Positions 1-7,125 of a stretch of 19,466 bases of DNA are shown here, one piece after another (position 1 is the stretch's first letter; every line of letters starts with the position of its first letter). Position numbers and translations under genes: made by a program. Source of the DNA: UMGS1649 sp045659265 (lineage in GTDB: Bacteria; Bacillota; Clostridia; TANB77; CAG-465); contig JAZOWO010000033.1 in assembly GCA_045659265.1 (NCBI GenBank), positions 1 through 19,466 of the forward strand. The letters run 5' to 3'. The notes under the pieces are model-generated. The model was not told where the DNA came from and made no database searches. It worked only from the letters and a program-made list of their open reading frames with translations.

Positions 1-544
1 TAGCCATATCTTCATGTTTAAAACGTGGCATATAACATAAATATTTAGGTATCTTTTCTAAATCTATTAAAGCAGTTATAGTAAGAATCCTTGTATTTAG
101 TAGCGCAGAATTATATTCCAACTTAAAAGGTACTTCTACCTTGTTGCTTACCATCTTACTATCATCCGTAATATACTTAAATGCAGAATATGTAAAAGCA
201 TACTTATTATCTTTAGCGAATTTTACTTGTTCTTCTAATCTAGTAGTAAGCCACAAATCGTCAGAATCTAAAAAAGCAATATAACGACCACTTGCTTTTC
301 TTATACCAATATTTCTTGCAAAAGAAACACCCATATTTCTCCTAAGCTTAATTAATTTAAACTTAGCATTATTCTTTGTGTATTCTTCAAGTATACTAGT
401 ACTAGCATCTGTAGATGCATCATCTACAAATATTACCTCATAGTTTGTATATGTTTGATTAAGAATACTTTGTAGTGTTTCTTTTATATATTTTTCTCTA
501 TTGTATACAGGAACTATTATTGTGACTAAATCTTCGTTTTTCAT
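1..544 (-). CDS. Family-2 glycosyltransferase, N-terminal part (cut by window edge)
   Basis: I translated this by hand from an ATG at 544; about 181 residues lie in the window and the C-terminus runs off the left edge. The start reads MKNEDLVTIIVPVYNREKYI, the usual first strand of a GT-A fold. VDDAST near residue 41 and FLDSDD near residue 91 (the DxD-type metal and nucleotide-sugar motif) follow. HEDMA at the edge matches the position of the catalytic-base ED motif. Such enzymes move a sugar from a nucleotide donor to a lipid-linked or surface glycan at the inner membrane face. A purine-rich GAGAGGG ribosome site lies about 11 bases upstream. The gene diverges from the small cysteine-rich gene at 677. 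The acceptor and sugar cannot be read from this part. Family assignment is very secure. Confidence 0.93.
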   Translation of the reverse strand, partial: MKNEDLVTIIVPVYNREKYIKETLQSILNQTYTNYEVIFVDDASTDASTSILEEYTKNNAKFKLIKLRRNMGVSFARNIGIRKASGRYIAFLDSDDLWLTTRLEEQVKFAKDNKYAFTYSAFKYITDDSKMVSNKVEVPFKLEYNSALLNTRILTITALIDLEKIPKYLCYMPRFKHEDMA

Positions 545-571
545 ATATACATATACCCTCTCTTGTTGCAA

Positions 572-600
572 ATTGTATCACAAAGATATAAAAAAGAAAA
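572..600 (-). promoter_or_regulatory. Candidate extended -10 promoter for the glycosyltransferase
   Basis: On the minus strand a TGA-TACAAT extended -10 (572-577 plus upstream TGA) lies about 28 bases before the start codon. The hexamer 17 bases upstream (TTTTCT, 595-600) is a poor -35. The 11 bases TCTTTGTGATA here recur in front of the SDR gene at the same position relative to the -10. Confidence 0.35.
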
Positions 601-676
601 GAAATTTATTTTGATCATCTAACAATTCAAGACACTCTTACATAAAATATACAAAAACTATTTTTATGAGGTGTAT

Positions 677-928
677 ATGAATAACATTAATAACTCTAAC
701 TTGCTAAACAAACTTCTTTTCTGCTTAAATCCTCGTTTTCCACTTCCGTGCAAGCACTACACTTGTGGCTTTAATCTTGCTATATTCTCATCTTTTGCAC
801 AAGTAGAAAACTGCTTAACAGGTGCTACTAATAGTTGCAAAAGTTTAATTGCAAATAATAAAAAGTGTTTAAGAGAAGCTAAAAACCAAATAGATACTAT
901 AGAAACTCCTAACGAAAATATTAAATAA
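677..928 (+). CDS. Small six-cysteine protein of unknown function
   Basis: I do not recognise this gene. It encodes 83 residues from the ATG at 677; an in-frame GTG at 671 lies inside the ribosome site, so ATG is preferred. GAGGTG at 668-673 is a good Shine-Dalgarno core but sits rather close to the ATG. Six cysteines occur at residues 16, 25, 30, 46, 54 and 64, with no CxxC pair. The N-terminal 15 residues are Asn/Leu-rich, the middle (about 31-43) is mildly hydrophobic, and the last 20 are charged. There is no clear signal peptide or lipobox. It sits between a divergent glycosyltransferase and murA; I find no convincing promoter in front and no terminator behind, so transcription may run on into murA. 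It could be a small metal- or disulfide-bonded protein, or a peptide precursor. It could also be a chance ORF, though the ribosome site and length argue for a real gene. Confidence 0.55.
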   Translation: MNNINNSNLLNKLLFCLNPRFPLPCKHYTCGFNLAIFSSFAQVENCLTGATNSCKSLIANNKKCLREAKNQIDTIETPNENIK

Positions 929-957
929 ATATACATATATATAACTTACTTTGTGGG

Positions 958-986
958 TTGTATTTTAGTTGTTTTTATGCTATACT
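958..986 (+). promoter_or_regulatory. murA operon promoter (TTGTAT - 17 - TATACT, extended -10)
   Basis: The -35 is TTGTAT at 958-963 and the -10 TATACT at 981-986, with a 17-base spacer and TGC just before the -10 (extended -10). The predicted start of transcription is near 993, giving a leader of about 50 bases to the GTG of murA. The abrB promoter has the same -35 hexamer, spacer and TGn. Confidence 0.65.
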
Positions 987-1041
987 GTCCTTGACAGAAG
1001 ATAAAAAATATTACTAAAAATATTTTAAGGGGGATTTTTTA

Positions 1042-2307
1042 GTGGAAAAAATTATAGTTAATGGGCCTTGTCGCCTTGAAGGTGAAGTTACAATTTCTGG
1101 TGCAAAAAATGCAGCAGTTGCAATACTTCCAGCCACACTTTTAGTTGCTGGTAAATGTCATTTAGAAAATGTACCAAACATTTCAGATATACGTGCTTTC
1201 GTAAAAATATTAGAAAGCTTGGGTTCTAAAATAGAATACGTTTCTGAACATGAAATGATAATAGATAATACAAATATACATACAACAGTAGCTCCATATG
1301 ATTTAACAAGTAAATTTAGAGCATCATACTACCTACTTGGAGCTTTACTTAGCCGTTTTGGTAATGCACAAATAAGTTTACCTGGCGGATGTAACATTGG
1401 TGCAAGACCAATAGATCAACATATTAAAGCATTCGAAACTTTAGGTGCAGAAGTTGAAGTTAAAAGAGGAAATGTTTATGCTACTTCTAAAAAATTAGAA
1501 GCGTCTTCTATCTTCTTTGATGTTGTTACAGTTGGTGGAACAATTAATGCAATCTTAGCTGCTACTCTTGTTCCTGGAACAACTACAATAGAAAACTGTG
1601 CAAAAGAACCACATATAGTTGACGTAGCTAACTTCTTAAACTCTGTTGGTGCTAATATTAAAGGTGCTGGCACAGATGTTATTAAAGTTACTGGCGTAAA
1701 AAGCTTAAAACAAACATCTAGCTATGCAATCATCCCAGACCAAATTGAAGCTGGTACATTTATGGTTGCAGCAGCGGCTACTCGTGGCGATGTTTTAATT
1801 AAAAACTGTATTCCAAAACATATGGAACCAATTTCAGCTAAGCTTGAAGAATCTGGCGCTGAAGTTATAGAATATGAAGATAGTATTAGAGTAAGAATGA
1901 ATAAAGCTCCAAAAGCTATAAACATCAAAACTCTACCTTACCCAGGATTTCCTACAGATATGCAACCACAATTTGGTACATATTTAACACTTGCAACTGG
2001 AAGCTCTATGATAGTTGAAAGTATTTGGGAATCTCGCTTCCAATATACTGCAGAGCTTGTTAAAATGGGTGCTAATATTTCTTATCATGATAGAACAGCA
2101 ATGTTTACTGGTGTTAAAGAACTTTATGGTTCTCCAGTTAAAGCAATGGACTTAAGAGCTGGTGCTGCTATGATAATTGCAGGTCTTACTGCTCATGGTG
2201 CAACAGAAATATATGATATACACCACATCGAACGTGGTTACGAAAACATCGTAGATAAATTTAAAGCACTTGGTGCTAATATTGAATACGAAATTACAAA
2301 CGACTAA
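1042..2307 (+). CDS. murA: UDP-N-acetylglucosamine 1-carboxyvinyltransferase MurA
   Basis: This cytoplasmic enzyme transfers enolpyruvate from PEP to UDP-GlcNAc, the first committed step of peptidoglycan synthesis and the fosfomycin target. The 421 residues are normal family length. Visible landmarks are K22-N23 in SGAKNAA, R93, the catalytic cysteine C117 in the loop GGCNIGARP (Cys, so fosfomycin-sensitive type at this position), D306 in FPTDMQPQ, R372 in DLRAG and R398 in IERGYEN. Two EPSP-synthase-like domains are complete. The start is GTG at 1042, seven bases after AAGGGGGA. It is the first gene of a tight unit with walJ (15-base gap) and rlmH. Firmicutes often carry two MurA paralogs; which one this is cannot be told here. 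Confidence 0.97.
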   Translation: MEKIIVNGPCRLEGEVTISGAKNAAVAILPATLLVAGKCHLENVPNISDIRAFVKILESLGSKIEYVSEHEMIIDNTNIHTTVAPYDLTSKFRASYYLLGALLSRFGNAQISLPGGCNIGARPIDQHIKAFETLGAEVEVKRGNVYATSKKLEASSIFFDVVTVGGTINAILAATLVPGTTTIENCAKEPHIVDVANFLNSVGANIKGAGTDVIKVTGVKSLKQTSSYAIIPDQIEAGTFMVAAAATRGDVLIKNCIPKHMEPISAKLEESGAEVIEYEDSIRVRMNKAPKAINIKTLPYPGFPTDMQPQFGTYLTLATGSSMIVESIWESRFQYTAELVKMGANISYHDRTAMFTGVKELYGSPVKAMDLRAGAAMIIAGLTAHGATEIYDIHHIERGYENIVDKFKALGANIEYEITND

Positions 2308-2322
2308 AGAACGGAGCGTATT

Positions 2323-3117
2323 ATGCTAAAACTATATCCATTATATAGTGGCAGTTCAGGTAATATGTATTTAATTAGATCCCCAAAGGCTACTGTAATA
2401 GTAGACATTGGGGTTTCTTTTAAGTCTCTTACAGAATCTTTAGATACTCTAGGTATCTCAATTTCTGAAATAGATGCCCTATTTATTACCCATGAACATA
2501 TCGATCACTCAAAAGGTGTTGCCACTTTAATCAATAAAACAGATATACCAATATATACATCTAATGGAACTAAAGCATATCTTTTAGATAAACATAAAGA
2601 CAAGCTAAAAAAAGAGCCCGTATTTGTTTCTGTAAAGCAAAATAACGAGTTTTATCTTAAAGATATAAAAGTTACACCATTTAGAATATCTCATGATGCA
2701 AAAGAGCCTCTAGGCTTTACATTTGCAAATGAAGAGTCTATATTAACAATAGCTACAGATTTAGGTTATGTTTCAGATGATGTATACAAGCAACTTTCAG
2801 ATTCAACATTTACAGTTTTAGAATGCAACTATGATAGAAACTTACTTATGTATGGTCCTTACTCTTACCCACTTAAATGTAGAATACAAAGTGATATTGG
2901 TCACTTATCTAATGATGACACATCAGATACAATACTATGTCTTGCAAAAGAAGGAAAAAGGAATTTCCTTTTAGGGCATATTAGCGAGAATAACAACGAA
3001 CCAGAACAAGCGCTATTTGCTGTTAACCAAACGCTAAAAGATAATGGTTTTGACCTAAATGAATTTAACATCCACTGTGCTACACGCGATGTTTCATACG
3101 AGGAGTACATTTTATGA
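2323..3117 (+). CDS. walJ: Metallo-beta-lactamase-fold hydrolase, WalJ/YycJ family
   Basis: A 264-residue metallo-beta-lactamase-fold protein. The metal site is intact: HEHIDH at residues 57-62, H124 (ISHD), D146 (TDLG), H194 (GHLSN) and H219 (LGHIS). Length, the N-terminal PLYSGSSGN and the end CATRDVSYEEY fit the YycJ/WalJ family, which in Bacillus and relatives belongs to the WalRK neighbourhood and is linked to coordinating cell-wall growth or division with DNA replication; the biochemical substrate is poorly defined. It follows murA by 15 bases with a GGAG site at 2313-2316, and its last bases overlap the start of rlmH (ATGA). The two-component genes walR and walK are absent from this window, so this is a separated walJ-rlmH pair behind murA. 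Confidence 0.88.
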   Translation: MLKLYPLYSGSSGNMYLIRSPKATVIVDIGVSFKSLTESLDTLGISISEIDALFITHEHIDHSKGVATLINKTDIPIYTSNGTKAYLLDKHKDKLKKEPVFVSVKQNNEFYLKDIKVTPFRISHDAKEPLGFTFANEESILTIATDLGYVSDDVYKQLSDSTFTVLECNYDRNLLMYGPYSYPLKCRIQSDIGHLSNDDTSDTILCLAKEGKRNFLLGHISENNNEPEQALFAVNQTLKDNGFDLNEFNIHCATRDVSYEEYIL

Positions 3118-3602
3118 TAAACATTAAAATAATATGTGTAGGCGATCTTAAAGAAAAGTATCTTAAAGAATACGAAGCAGAATATGTAAAAAGACTTTCT
3201 AAATACTGCAAGCTTGAAATAATCTGCTTAAAAGATGAAAAGCTCCCTACTACACTAAACGAAAGTAACATTAATATTGTTAAAGAAAAAGAAGGACAAG
3301 CAATATTACAAAAGTTAAATAATTTAAACAACTCATTTAATTTTGTTTTAGATGAATACGGTAAAGAGTTTACATCTATAGAATTAAGTGAAAAAATTTC
3401 TAAAATTGCTACTGAAGGTAACTCCACTATTACATTTGTTATTGGCGGAAGTTTAGGGTTAAGTAAACAGGTTAAAGAAAGTGCGAATGTGTTACTTTCG
3501 TTTTCAAAACTTACTTTCCCGCACCAAATGATACGAATATTCCTTCTAGAGCAGATATTTAGGGCGTTTAAGATAAATAACAACGAAACATATCACCACT
3601 AG
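3114..3602 (+). CDS. rlmH: 23S rRNA (pseudouridine1915-N3)-methyltransferase RlmH
   Basis: RlmH is a SPOUT-class, SAM-dependent methyltransferase acting on pseudouridine 1915 in helix 69 of 23S rRNA on assembled 70S ribosomes. The 162 residues match family length. The trefoil-knot SAM site shows as LDEYGKEFTS (79-88), FVIGGSLGL (108-116) and FPHQMIRI (135-142), followed by LLEQIFRAFKI. The C-terminal tail ends YHH, where most family members end YHK or YHR; the conserved Tyr-His pair is kept. The ATG overlaps the walJ stop by four bases, implying translational coupling. It is the last gene of the murA unit; no hairpin terminator is visible before the abrB promoter, so some read-through into abrB is likely. 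Confidence 0.96.
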   Translation: MINIKIICVGDLKEKYLKEYEAEYVKRLSKYCKLEIICLKDEKLPTTLNESNINIVKEKEGQAILQKLNNLNNSFNFVLDEYGKEFTSIELSEKISKIATEGNSTITFVIGGSLGLSKQVKESANVLLSFSKLTFPHQMIRIFLLEQIFRAFKINNNETYHH

Positions 3603-3617
3603 AATTGAAAAAAATGC

Positions 3618-3646
3618 TTGTATTTATTTTACAGCTATGGTATTAT
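3618..3646 (+). promoter_or_regulatory. abrB promoter (TTGTAT - 17 - TATTAT, extended -10)
   Basis: TTGTAT (3618-3623) and TATTAT (3641-3646) are separated by 17 bases, with TGG before the -10. It starts only 15 bases after the rlmH stop. The predicted leader is about 13 bases, just covering the GAGGTG ribosome site at 3653-3658. Confidence 0.6.
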
Positions 3647-3665
3647 TTTATCGAGGTGTAAAATT

Positions 3666-3905
3666 ATGAAATCAACAGGAATAGTTAGAAAAGTAGATGA
3701 ACTAGGAAGAATTGTATTACCTATGGAACTTAGAAGAACATTAGGTGTAGATACAAAAGACGCATTAGAAATTTATACAGAAGGCGATTCTATAATTCTT
3801 AAAAAATATGCTCCTTGCTGCATATTCTGCGGTGAAGGAAATAACGTTACTTCTTTTAAAGATAAAAACGTTTGTGCAAGCTGCAAAAAAGAACTTGCTA
3901 AATAA
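3666..3905 (+). CDS. abrB: AbrB-family transition-state regulator with C-terminal zinc-ribbon
   Basis: A 79-residue DNA-binding protein. Residues 1-48 form a SpoVT/AbrB swapped-hairpin domain (STGIVRKVDELGRIVLP, then ELRRTLG and DALEIY), very close to Bacillus AbrB, which dimerises and represses transition-state and stationary-phase genes. The C-terminus differs from Bacillus: CIFC (52-55) and CASC (70-73) form a small zinc-ribbon-like cysteine tetrad, a layout common among clostridial AbrB proteins. The start is ATG 3666, seven bases after GAGGTG; a longer frame from TTG 3618 is rejected because that codon lies in the -35 box. It is expressed from its own promoter and ends at a hairpin shared with the convergent 62-residue gene. 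Its target genes cannot be read here, although AbrB regulators are often autoregulated. Confidence 0.9.
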   Translation: MKSTGIVRKVDELGRIVLPMELRRTLGVDTKDALEIYTEGDSIILKKYAPCCIFCGEGNNVTSFKDKNVCASCKKELAK

Positions 3906-3925
3906 TATATGATAAATAAAAATTA

Positions 3926-3948
3926 AGACCTTGACTTAGTCAAGGTCT
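3926..3948. terminator. Bidirectional terminator between abrB and the 62-residue gene
   Basis: A perfect 10-bp stem, AGACCTTGAC / GTCAAGGTCT, closes on a three-base loop (3936-3938). The T-rich tract is better on the minus strand (TTAATTTTTATTT) than on the plus strand (CTTTGTTG). The loop is exactly the TAA stop codon of the minus-strand gene. Confidence 0.8.
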
Positions 3949-4124
3949 CTTTGTTGCTCTTTTGGATTGTTGTATTCTACTAAATTTATATCGCATACTG
4001 CATTTTCAAGCTTGCCTTTATGCCATTCTTCTTCTGGCGGATACTCCTTAAAAGCCTCGCTTACATCTTTAGCTAAATTGTTCTCGTATACAAATTTTAG
4101 AAAATCGCTCATTTCTTCTTTCAT
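3936..4124 (-). CDS. Small acidic protein of unknown function (62 residues)
   Basis: I do not recognise this protein. The ATG at 4124 is preceded by a very good AGGAGGA site (4132-4138) eight bases away; the frame is open further upstream to 4172 but without a comparable start. The sequence begins MKEEMSDFLKFVYENNLAKD and is acidic, with an apparently helical N-terminal half and a PPEEEWHKGK segment at 29-38. It has one cysteine and no membrane segment. It has its own consensus-like promoter (4213-4241) and its own terminator whose loop is its stop codon, so it is a complete single-gene unit lying between uvrB and abrB. The strong expression signals make it more credible as a gene than its length suggests. 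Confidence 0.72.
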   Translation of the reverse strand: MKEEMSDFLKFVYENNLAKDVSEAFKEYPPEEEWHKGKLENAVCDINLVEYNNPKEQQRDLD

Positions 4125-4212
4125 AAAAATTCCTCCTTTATATTTTGCAACCCTAAAAAATCTTGTGCACACATATAATATTAGAATTTTTCCCCAAGAA
4201 ATTCACATCCAT

Positions 4213-4241
4213 ATTATACCAAATGTTTTATGTAATAGCAA
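4213..4241 (-). promoter_or_regulatory. Promoter of the 62-residue gene (TTGCTA - 17 - TATAAT)
   Basis: On the minus strand TTGCTA (4241-4236) and a perfect TATAAT (4218-4213) are 17 bases apart, with TGG before the -10. It is the best promoter match in the window. The predicted leader is about 82 bases and contains a possible GAATTT/AAATTC hairpin (4184-4189 with 4199-4204). The -35 begins immediately after the uvrB terminator. Confidence 0.75.
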
Positions 4242-4242
4242 T

Positions 4243-4268
4243 AAAAAACAGCCTATTAGCTGTTTTTT
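4243..4268 (-). terminator. uvrB terminator overlapping its stop codon
   Basis: AAAAAACAGC (4243-4252) pairs with GCTGTTTTTT (4259-4268) around a six-base loop. On the minus strand the right arm ends in a T-run, as required. The uvrB TAA (4258-4256) lies in the loop. Confidence 0.75.
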
Positions 4269-6205
4269 AATTCGTTTATTAAGTCTCTTAATACTGCTGC
4301 TTTTTCAAACTCATATTTTCTAGCATACTCAAACATTTCTTTAGTAAGTCTATCTATAGTTTGTTCTAATGTTTCACCTTTTTCTTGTTCAATTACAGGT
4401 GCTTCTTCATCATTAAATACAGCTTTAACACTATCTCTAACGTCTTTCACTATACTCTTTGGAACTATTCCGTGTTTAGTATTATATTCTTCTTGTATCT
4501 TTCTTCTTCTATTAGTTTCTCTTATTGCATTTTCCATAGAGTCTGTTAACTCATCTGCATACATTATTACTTGCCCTTCTGAGTTTCTTGCTGCTCTACC
4601 TATTGTTTGTATTAGTGAGCGCTCACTTCTTAAGAAGCCCTCTTTATCCGCATCAAGTATTGCAACTAAAGATACTTCTGGAATATCTAATCCTTCTCTT
4701 AAAAGGTTAATTCCAACTAAAACATCAAACTTACCTAGTCTTAGTTCACGTATTATTTCAAGTCTATCTAAAGCTTTTATATCCGAGTGCATATATCTTA
4801 CCTTAATACCTTTTTCTTCAAGGTAACTAGTAAGCTCCTCTGCCATCTTTTTAGTTAAAGTAGTAACTAATACTCTTTCCTTCTTAGCAACTCTTTCATT
4901 AATATTATTAATTAAGTCTTCTATTTGTCCATCAGTTTCTTTAACTGTAATCTTAGGATCAAGTAGTCCTGTTGGTCTTATTATTTGTTCTACTACCTGT
5001 GTAGAATTATTCTTTTCATAATCTCCAGGTGTAGCACTTACAAATATTAATTGTCTTGTTTTTTCTTCCCATTCCTTAAAAGATAACGGTCTATTATCCA
5101 TAGCTGAAGGAAGTCTAAATCCATAGTCTACCAACGCTTGTTTTCTTGCTCTATCTCCGTTATACATACCACCTATTTGAGGTATTGTTACATGAGATTC
5201 ATCTATTACTGTTAAATAGTCATCTCCCATAAAGTCAAAAAGACAATATGGTGTACTTCCACGTTCTCTATCTGCCATATATACAGAATAGTTTTCTATT
5301 CCTTGACAAAATCCCGTTTCTTGAAGCATTTCTATATCAAAATTTACACGTTGTTCTAGACGGTATGCTTCTACTATTTTTTCTTCTGCTCTTAGTTCAG
5401 CAAGTCTTTGATCTAGTTCTTCTTTAATCCTTCCAATAGCTTTATTTACTTTATCTCTAGAAGTTACATAGTGAGATTTTGGATATATTAACTCATGGTC
5501 TACTCTAGCAATTGTTTTACCTGAAATAGGTTCAATAAATGTAAGTTTATCTATTTCATCTCCAAAGAATTCTATACGAAGTGCATGTTCGTTGTTTCCT
5601 ACTTCATATACATCTATAATATCTCCCTTAACTCTAAATGTACCACGTAAGAATTCCATGTCACTTCTTGTATATTGCATTTCTACAAGTTTAGCCATTA
5701 CTTCTTCACGTGACTTAGTCATTCCTGGTCTTACAGATAATGTATGGTCTCTATATTCTTCTGGTGAACCTAATGCGTATATAGCTGAAACCGATGCAAT
5801 TATTATTATATCTTTTCTCTCAAACACGGCTGCTGTTGCACTATGTCTCATTCTATCTATTTCATCATTTATGCTACTATCTTTTTCTATATATGTATCT
5901 GTTGCAGCAATATATGCTTCTGGTTGGAAGTAATCGTAGTAACTAATAAAATACTCAACTGCGTTTTCTGGGAAGAACTCCTTGAATTCTGAATACAGTT
6001 GTCCTGCTAAAGTTTTATTATGCGCCATTATTATTGTTGGTTTATTTACCTCTTTAATAACATTAGCAACCGTAAATGTCTTACCACTACCTGTTACACC
6101 AAGTAGTGTTTGACCTCTATCTCCTCTTTTTATTCCTTCTACCAAAGCTTTAATTGCTTCTGGTTGATCTCCTGTTGGTTCAAAATTTGATACTAATTTA
6201 AACAT
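4256..6205 (-). CDS. uvrB: Excinuclease ABC subunit B (UvrB)
   Basis: UvrB is the damage-verifying helicase of nucleotide excision repair: it is loaded by UvrA and then recruits UvrC for the incisions. The 649 residues are normal length. Walker A GVTGSGKT is at 36-43. The beta-hairpin region that clamps DNA, rich in Tyr and Phe, runs from about 85 to 110 (YFISYYDYFQPEAY). The Walker B/DEAD-like DESH is at 335-338 and SATPG at 390-394, and LREGLDIPEV and QTIGRAARN mark helicase motifs V and VI. A C-terminal UVR motif (about 612-647), the UvrC-binding coiled coil, is present. The start at 6205 follows AAAGGAG closely. It has its own promoter and terminator, so it is monocistronic here; uvrA and uvrC are not in the window, unlike the common uvrB-uvrA arrangement. 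Confidence 0.98.
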   Translation of the reverse strand: MFKLVSNFEPTGDQPEAIKALVEGIKRGDRGQTLLGVTGSGKTFTVANVIKEVNKPTIIMAHNKTLAGQLYSEFKEFFPENAVEYFISYYDYFQPEAYIAATDTYIEKDSSINDEIDRMRHSATAAVFERKDIIIIASVSAIYALGSPEEYRDHTLSVRPGMTKSREEVMAKLVEMQYTRSDMEFLRGTFRVKGDIIDVYEVGNNEHALRIEFFGDEIDKLTFIEPISGKTIARVDHELIYPKSHYVTSRDKVNKAIGRIKEELDQRLAELRAEEKIVEAYRLEQRVNFDIEMLQETGFCQGIENYSVYMADRERGSTPYCLFDFMGDDYLTVIDESHVTIPQIGGMYNGDRARKQALVDYGFRLPSAMDNRPLSFKEWEEKTRQLIFVSATPGDYEKNNSTQVVEQIIRPTGLLDPKITVKETDGQIEDLINNINERVAKKERVLVTTLTKKMAEELTSYLEEKGIKVRYMHSDIKALDRLEIIRELRLGKFDVLVGINLLREGLDIPEVSLVAILDADKEGFLRSERSLIQTIGRAARNSEGQVIMYADELTDSMENAIRETNRRRKIQEEYNTKHGIVPKSIVKDVRDSVKAVFNDEEAPVIEQEKGETLEQTIDRLTKEMFEYARKYEFEKAAVLRDLINELKNS

Positions 6206-6268
6206 TGTTTCTCCTTTTGTAGTCTATATATTTTAATGCTTTGTTAAAATTTACAAACCACTCTTAAT

Positions 6269-6277
6269 ATTATACCA
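6269..6277 (-). promoter_or_regulatory. Extended -10 promoter of uvrB
   Basis: On the minus strand TGG directly precedes a perfect TATAAT (6274-6269). No good -35 exists, because the spacer region is the T/A tract of the preceding terminator. The predicted leader is about 57 bases. I see no LexA/DinR-type palindrome (GAAC-N4-GTTC) in it. Confidence 0.55.
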
Positions 6278-6293
6278 TTTTTTTATAAAATTA

Positions 6294-6315
6294 AAAGAGG
6301 CTTATAAGCCTCTTT
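6294..6315 (-). terminator. Terminator after the ABC permease gene
   Basis: AAAGAGGC (6294-6301) pairs with GCCTCTTT (6308-6315) across TTATAA. On the minus strand it is followed by a T-rich tract (TTAATTTTAT). It lies eight bases after the permease stop and ends the five-gene unit that begins at 9815. Confidence 0.8.
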
Positions 6316-6322
6316 AATATAT

Positions 6323-7114
6323 CTATACTAATTCTTTTCTATCATATCTAAACAATGTTACTAAATATAATATTATACTTGCTACAATTGTTATAACTAT
6401 TGTTATAGGGTTTATAACTCCTTCTGTTATTACATTACGCATATCTGCTAAGCTAAATGTAGATAGATATTTTAAGAATTCTAAATCTTCAAACATTGTA
6501 GATATTAGTTGTAGCATGTAACTTACCATTACTATTGCCATAGATATTCCTATCATCTTTTTAGTTTTATGTGTAAATGTTGAAACAAACATACATAAGA
6601 AGTATGTAACTATACTTGTTAATAATGGTGTTATGCTCATTTTAATAAATAGAGATTTATCGAAATCTTCTACTATGCTTAATCCAATAAAATTAAATAT
6701 TGTAAGAAATATTACCATTAAAACAATATATATTAATCCTGCTAATACTTTGCTTGTAACAATTTTAGCTCTACTTACAGGTAAGCTATTTAGATATTCT
6801 ATTGTTTTATCGCTTTCTTCTTTTAGTAGTATATTAGAACCTAGTATTCCAGAATAGCTTGCAAGTATTAGTAATACAAGTACCATACCTTCTGTTTTAA
6901 GCCAGCCAAATGCAGATGTCATAGATGCAATATCCATATTAAATGCTACTAACACTTCTTCAGGAAATATTGTAACAAGTTCATCTATCATAGCCCCATT
7001 TTCACTATCCATAATAGTTGGATACATTAAGAATACTAATATAAACAAAGCTACAAGTATCCCTGTCCATATTAAAAAGCTTTTTAAGTTTGCTTTCATT
7101 TCTCTTTTAAACAT
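6323..7114 (-). CDS. ABC-2 type transporter permease
   Basis: A 263-residue membrane protein with about six predicted membrane segments (roughly 12-30, 75-95, 122-144, 158-180, 186-206 and 235-255) and an extracytoplasmic loop after the first. The cytoplasmic coupling segment EESDKTIEYLNSLPVSR (about 100-115) is typical of ABC-2 permeases that export peptides, lipids or drugs. It starts 11 bases after the ATPase gene stops, with AGGAGGTG in the gap, so the two are co-translated partners: one ATPase with one permease, presumably dimeric. The cargo cannot be deduced. It is the last gene of the unit starting with the CDF exporter, and a strong hairpin follows. Confidence 0.88.
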   Translation of the reverse strand: MFKREMKANLKSFLIWTGILVALFILVFLMYPTIMDSENGAMIDELVTIFPEEVLVAFNMDIASMTSAFGWLKTEGMVLVLLILASYSGILGSNILLKEESDKTIEYLNSLPVSRAKIVTSKVLAGLIYIVLMVIFLTIFNFIGLSIVEDFDKSLFIKMSITPLLTSIVTYFLCMFVSTFTHKTKKMIGISMAIVMVSYMLQLISTMFEDLEFLKYLSTFSLADMRNVITEGVINPITIVITIVASIILYLVTLFRYDRKELV

Positions 7115-7125
7115 AGTAGCACCTC

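Noticed and set aside
677..928. SCIFF (six cysteines in forty-five) radical-SAM peptide precursor
   Set aside because: The cysteines span 49 residues with different spacing and no radical SAM maturase gene is adjacent; kept as unknown.
929..957. Alternating AT tract after the cysteine-rich gene as a terminator
   Set aside because: It contains no GC stem; only weak AT self-complementarity.
3080..3583. 167-codon open frame antisense to rlmH
   Set aside because: It lies wholly opposite walJ/rlmH, which have clear family motifs; it has no family features and no suitable ribosome site. It is a shadow frame.
3618..3665. Upstream TTG start giving a longer AbrB
   Set aside because: The TTG is part of the -35 box; the ATG at 3666 has GAGGTG at the right distance and matches the start of AbrB homologs.
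3967..4323. 118-codon plus-strand frame over the 62-residue gene and the uvrB end
   Set aside because: It crosses the promoter and terminator of the opposite strand and the uvrB 3' end; the minus-strand gene has far better start signals.
5592..5933. 113-codon plus-strand frame inside uvrB
   Set aside because: It is a shadow of the conserved UvrB beta-hairpin region.
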